Of a stretch of 6,935 bases of DNA, positions 4,631-6,935 are shown piece after piece. The translations under genes and the position numbers were made by a program. The notes beneath the pieces were generated by a model, which searched no databases, was not told the DNA's origin, and was given only the letters and a program-made list of their open reading frames with translations. Each line of letters starts with the position of its first letter. Position 1 is the stretch's first letter. Source of the DNA: Lysobacterales bacterium. GTDB lineage: Bacteria; Pseudomonadota; Gammaproteobacteria; Xanthomonadales; SZUA-36. Location of the stretch: the NCBI GenBank assembly GCA_026193295.1, contig JAPHSB010000209.1:1-6935 (forward strand), written 5' to 3'.

Positions 4631-6935
4631 TCAGAGCGTCGTCATCTGCAGGTGGTAGTAAGGTGGCCGGTCCCGGTAACGGCGGATCGCCAGCCGCAGT
4701 ATTTCTTCCAGGAAATCGCCATAATCCATGCCGGCCAGCCTGGCCACGCTTGGCACGCAATCGGTCGGGCCGATGGATGGGTTGGGGTTTACTTCCAATA
4801 CGCAGGGGTTGCCATTCTGGTCCACGCGCACCTCGACGCGGCCATAGTCGCTGCAGCCGACCACATTGAGAGCGTCCAGGGCCATTTCGGAAATCAGGGA
4901 GGTCAGCTTGCCCGGCACACCCTTGGGCGGACGCTGCACGTCGATGCCCTTCTTGTGCACCTCGCTGCCCATGAACTTGGCCTCGTAGGGGTACATGTGC
5001 CAGTAGCCTTCGGGCAGCGCCGCGAAAACCGACCGTGACAGGGGTAGGATGCGCTGCTTGTCGTCCCAGTTGCCGAGTATGGATACATCGTACTCGTCGC
5101 CGTCGACGAATTCCTCGATCAACGCCGGCCGTTTGAGGTCTTCCAGCACGTAGCGAATCCGCTCCTGCAGAGCCGCGCGGTTATCGACTACCGAGTCATT
5201 GGTGATACCTATGGAACTGTCGCTGTTGGCGGGTTTGACAATAGCCGGCAGGGGAAAGTCTTCTTCGAAGCTGTCATCGGCCTCGTACAGGTAGTCCCAG
5301 CGAGGCGTCGGTATGCGGTGGTAGGAAAACAGCTTCTTGACGCGGATCTTGTCCAGGCACAGGCTCAGTGTGAACGGGTTGGACCCGGTGTAGGGCACCT
5401 GCAGGATATCGAGTATCGAGGCGGCATGTGGCTCCAGCAAGCCGCTGTGATTGATGCGCTCGCACAGGTTGAAGATGATGTCGATCTTGTCGTCCTGGAT
5501 CTGCTGCGCGGCCTCGAAGGGGTGATTGAAATCCAGGAAGGTGGTGCGGTAGCCACGGTCGGCCAGGGTCGCGGCAATGGCTTCGGCGTCCGAGGTCAGC
5601 TCAGCCTCGATCGGGTTTTCACTGCCGGCGAAGCCGTTGCTGGCGATCCCGACGTGCAGGTTGCGCTGCTTTTCCAGCGGCAGGGTGCGGATGTGCTCAA
5701 TGCGCGCGGCGCCGATCACGGCGCGACGGGTCAGTCGGGCGGCAGACATGCCGCTCTTGCGGATGGTGCGTCCCAGCGACGAACCCCGCGAGAACTTGGC
5801 GATCTCGATGTCCACGCCGGACATGATGCGCTCGACACGTTCCTCGGCTTCCCCGAGCGTGTCGGCAACGGCGTAGATCCAGCCCAGGTATTCGTAGCCC
5901 AGCGGCGGCGCGAGAACGGCGTCGCCCACTTCCTTGAAGAACTCCAACTCGCCGTCCTGTACTTTTTTCGGCAACGACAAGGCAGCCACGACACCCGAGT
6001 ACGGCGGCAGGAAGTACTTGCCGGATACGAACTTTTTAGGGCGTTCGGGCTTGACGATGCGCCGGACATATTGCCCCAGCATGACCTTGGCCGCGTTTTC
6101 GATCAGGTCGACGCCCCAGGCCGTCTTGACGAAGTAGTAGACCTCGTCGCCGCCCATGCGCAGGTTGATCTCGATCGGCATCGGCCCGCGCGAGCCGTAC
6201 TTGGCCTCGAAATGGATGCAGCCATCCTCGACGCCCAGCAGTTCCAGCATCTCCTCGGCCATGTTCACGAGTTCGAGCTGTTGCGAGTGCGACAAGCGCG
6301 TCGGGATGCACTGCCCTGTCTCCACGAAGTAGGGTTCGCGGGTGGCGTCGTTGTCGCTCATCGACCAGAACTTGATCTTGCCGTTCTGCAGCAACATGTC
6401 GATGTCGACCTCGTTGCCGTCGATGTACTCCTCGGCCATGATCGCATCGCTCACCGAGAGCGCCGATTCCACGTCCGTGGAGATGTTGTGCCGCAGGTAG
6501 TCGACCGTTTCCAGCAACTCCTGCCTGTTGTTTACACGCACCACATAAGCGCTGCTGGCGCCATAGACCGGCTTCACCACCATCGGGAAGGTCAGCCGAC
6601 TGACGCACTCCACCGGGTCTGCATCCTTCGGAATCAGGGCGTGACCCGGCGCGGGCAGCCCGTGCTCACTGCAAAAAGCCCGGAACAGGTGCTTGTCACG
6701 AGCCAGCCGCGCGACTTCGTAGGGGATGCCGATCAAACCGAGGCGGTCGCGGATGCGCGCCGTGAGCAGCACGTCATCCTCCCAGAACGTGATGACGCCG
6801 TCCGGCCCCAACTCCGGGTGCTGCGCGAAAAAGTCCTTCACGGCTCGTAGCGCGGCCGTGTGGTCGCCGGTATCAGCCAGGATCCAGTGCGATGCATACG
6901 TCGCGCCCCAGTTTTCCGCGGCATTCAGGATGATC
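4631..6935 (-). CDS. Tandem ATP-grasp ligase (amino acid ligase-like plus D-Ala-D-Ala ligase-like), 5' end outside window
   Basis: The frame is open to the window edge, giving 767 complete codons. The GTG at 6839-6841 is internal, since the frame continues upstream (ILADTGDHTAALRA). Numbering from the first complete codon: module 1 (~45-385) is an ATP-grasp fold of the L-amino acid ligase/carboxylate-amine ligase type. It has RDKHLF (79-84), Lys121 in VVKPVYGASS, EEYIDGNEVDID (168-179), metal ligands Glu255/Asn257 in EINLRMGG, and a C-terminal subdomain (~300-380) as in BacD-like ligases. A basic linker of ~45 residues follows. Module 2 (~425-767) is like D-Ala-D-Ala ligase, with VGIASNGF, FNLCE and VPYTGSNP. 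It also has LDKIRVKKLF (527-536), Lys567 in IVKPANSDSSIGI, EEFVDGDEYDVSI, RVEVRVD (Glu701 where Ddl has Asp) and EVNPNPS (714-720). Both modules look catalytically intact, suggesting two successive ATP-dependent amide or peptide bond formations. The substrates are unknown. Confidence 0.85.
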   Translation of the reverse strand, partial: IILNAAENWGATYASHWILADTGDHTAALRAVKDFFAQHPELGPDGVITFWEDDVLLTARIRDRLGLIGIPYEVARLARDKHLFRAFCSEHGLPAPGHALIPKDADPVECVSRLTFPMVVKPVYGASSAYVVRVNNRQELLETVDYLRHNISTDVESALSVSDAIMAEEYIDGNEVDIDMLLQNGKIKFWSMSDNDATREPYFVETGQCIPTRLSHSQQLELVNMAEEMLELLGVEDGCIHFEAKYGSRGPMPIEINLRMGGDEVYYFVKTAWGVDLIENAAKVMLGQYVRRIVKPERPKKFVSGKYFLPPYSGVVAALSLPKKVQDGELEFFKEVGDAVLAPPLGYEYLGWIYAVADTLGEAEERVERIMSGVDIEIAKFSRGSSLGRTIRKSGMSAARLTRRAVIGAARIEHIRTLPLEKQRNLHVGIASNGFAGSENPIEAELTSDAEAIAATLADRGYRTTFLDFNHPFEAAQQIQDDKIDIIFNLCERINHSGLLEPHAASILDILQVPYTGSNPFTLSLCLDKIRVKKLFSYHRIPTPRWDYLYEADDSFEEDFPLPAIVKPANSDSSIGITNDSVVDNRAALQERIRYVLEDLKRPALIEEFVDGDEYDVSILGNWDDKQRILPLSRSVFAALPEGYWHMYPYEAKFMGSEVHKKGIDVQRPPKGVPGKLTSLISEMALDALNVVGCSDYGRVEVRVDQNGNPCVLEVNPNPSIGPTDCVPSVARLAGMDYGDFLEEILRLAIRRYRDRPPYYHLQMTTL

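Noticed and set aside
5318..6850. A long open frame (510 codons) on the plus strand opposite the ATP-grasp gene, and similar long antisense frames opposite ilvB and rraA
   Set aside because: These arise from GC-rich codon use on the coding strand. The translations show no recognisable motifs, while the opposite strand encodes clear conserved enzymes.

Overview
The window looks like chromosomal DNA of a GC-rich proteobacterium, most likely a gammaproteobacterium. The RraA-family protein resembles Pseudomonas RraA as I remember it, and the acetolactate synthase small subunit has the usual proteobacterial length and layout. Genes are tightly packed and no gene-free stretch exceeds about 110 bases. 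I see no tRNA, rRNA, CRISPR array or insertion sequence. Family assignments come from reading motifs, not from a database search.

Layout from left to right. (1) 28-655, minus strand: a broken locus. The first ~104 codons of an MscS-type mechanosensitive channel gene run without a stop into the C-terminal half of a Hint (intein/hedgehog-like) domain. The Hint part carries a probable one-base frameshift near 278-280. (2) 659-1147, minus: an RraA-family gene that ends one codon before the channel fragment begins and has a consensus -10 box upstream. (3) 1254-3107, minus, and 3165-3677, plus: the large and small subunits of acetolactate synthase, transcribed divergently from a 57-base spacer instead of lying in the usual ilvBN/ilvIH order. 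(4) 3685-4596 (or 4623), minus: a hydroxymethylglutaryl-CoA lyase family protein, convergent with ilvH across a 7-base gap. (5) 4631-6935, minus: the 3' part of a long gene with two ATP-grasp ligase modules in one chain, the first like L-amino acid ligases and the second like D-Ala-D-Ala ligase. Its 5' end lies outside the window.

How they work together. IlvB and IlvH form acetolactate synthase, the first shared step of valine, leucine and isoleucine synthesis. The ATP-grasp gene and the lyase gene are co-directional and nearly touching, so they are probably co-transcribed. One plausible but unproven reading is a small biosynthetic or catabolic unit whose upstream members are not visible. rraA and the channel remnant form a second minus-strand unit downstream of ilvB. 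The points most worth a second look are the tandem ATP-grasp fusion, the MscS/Hint chimera, and the divergent ilvB/ilvH pair.
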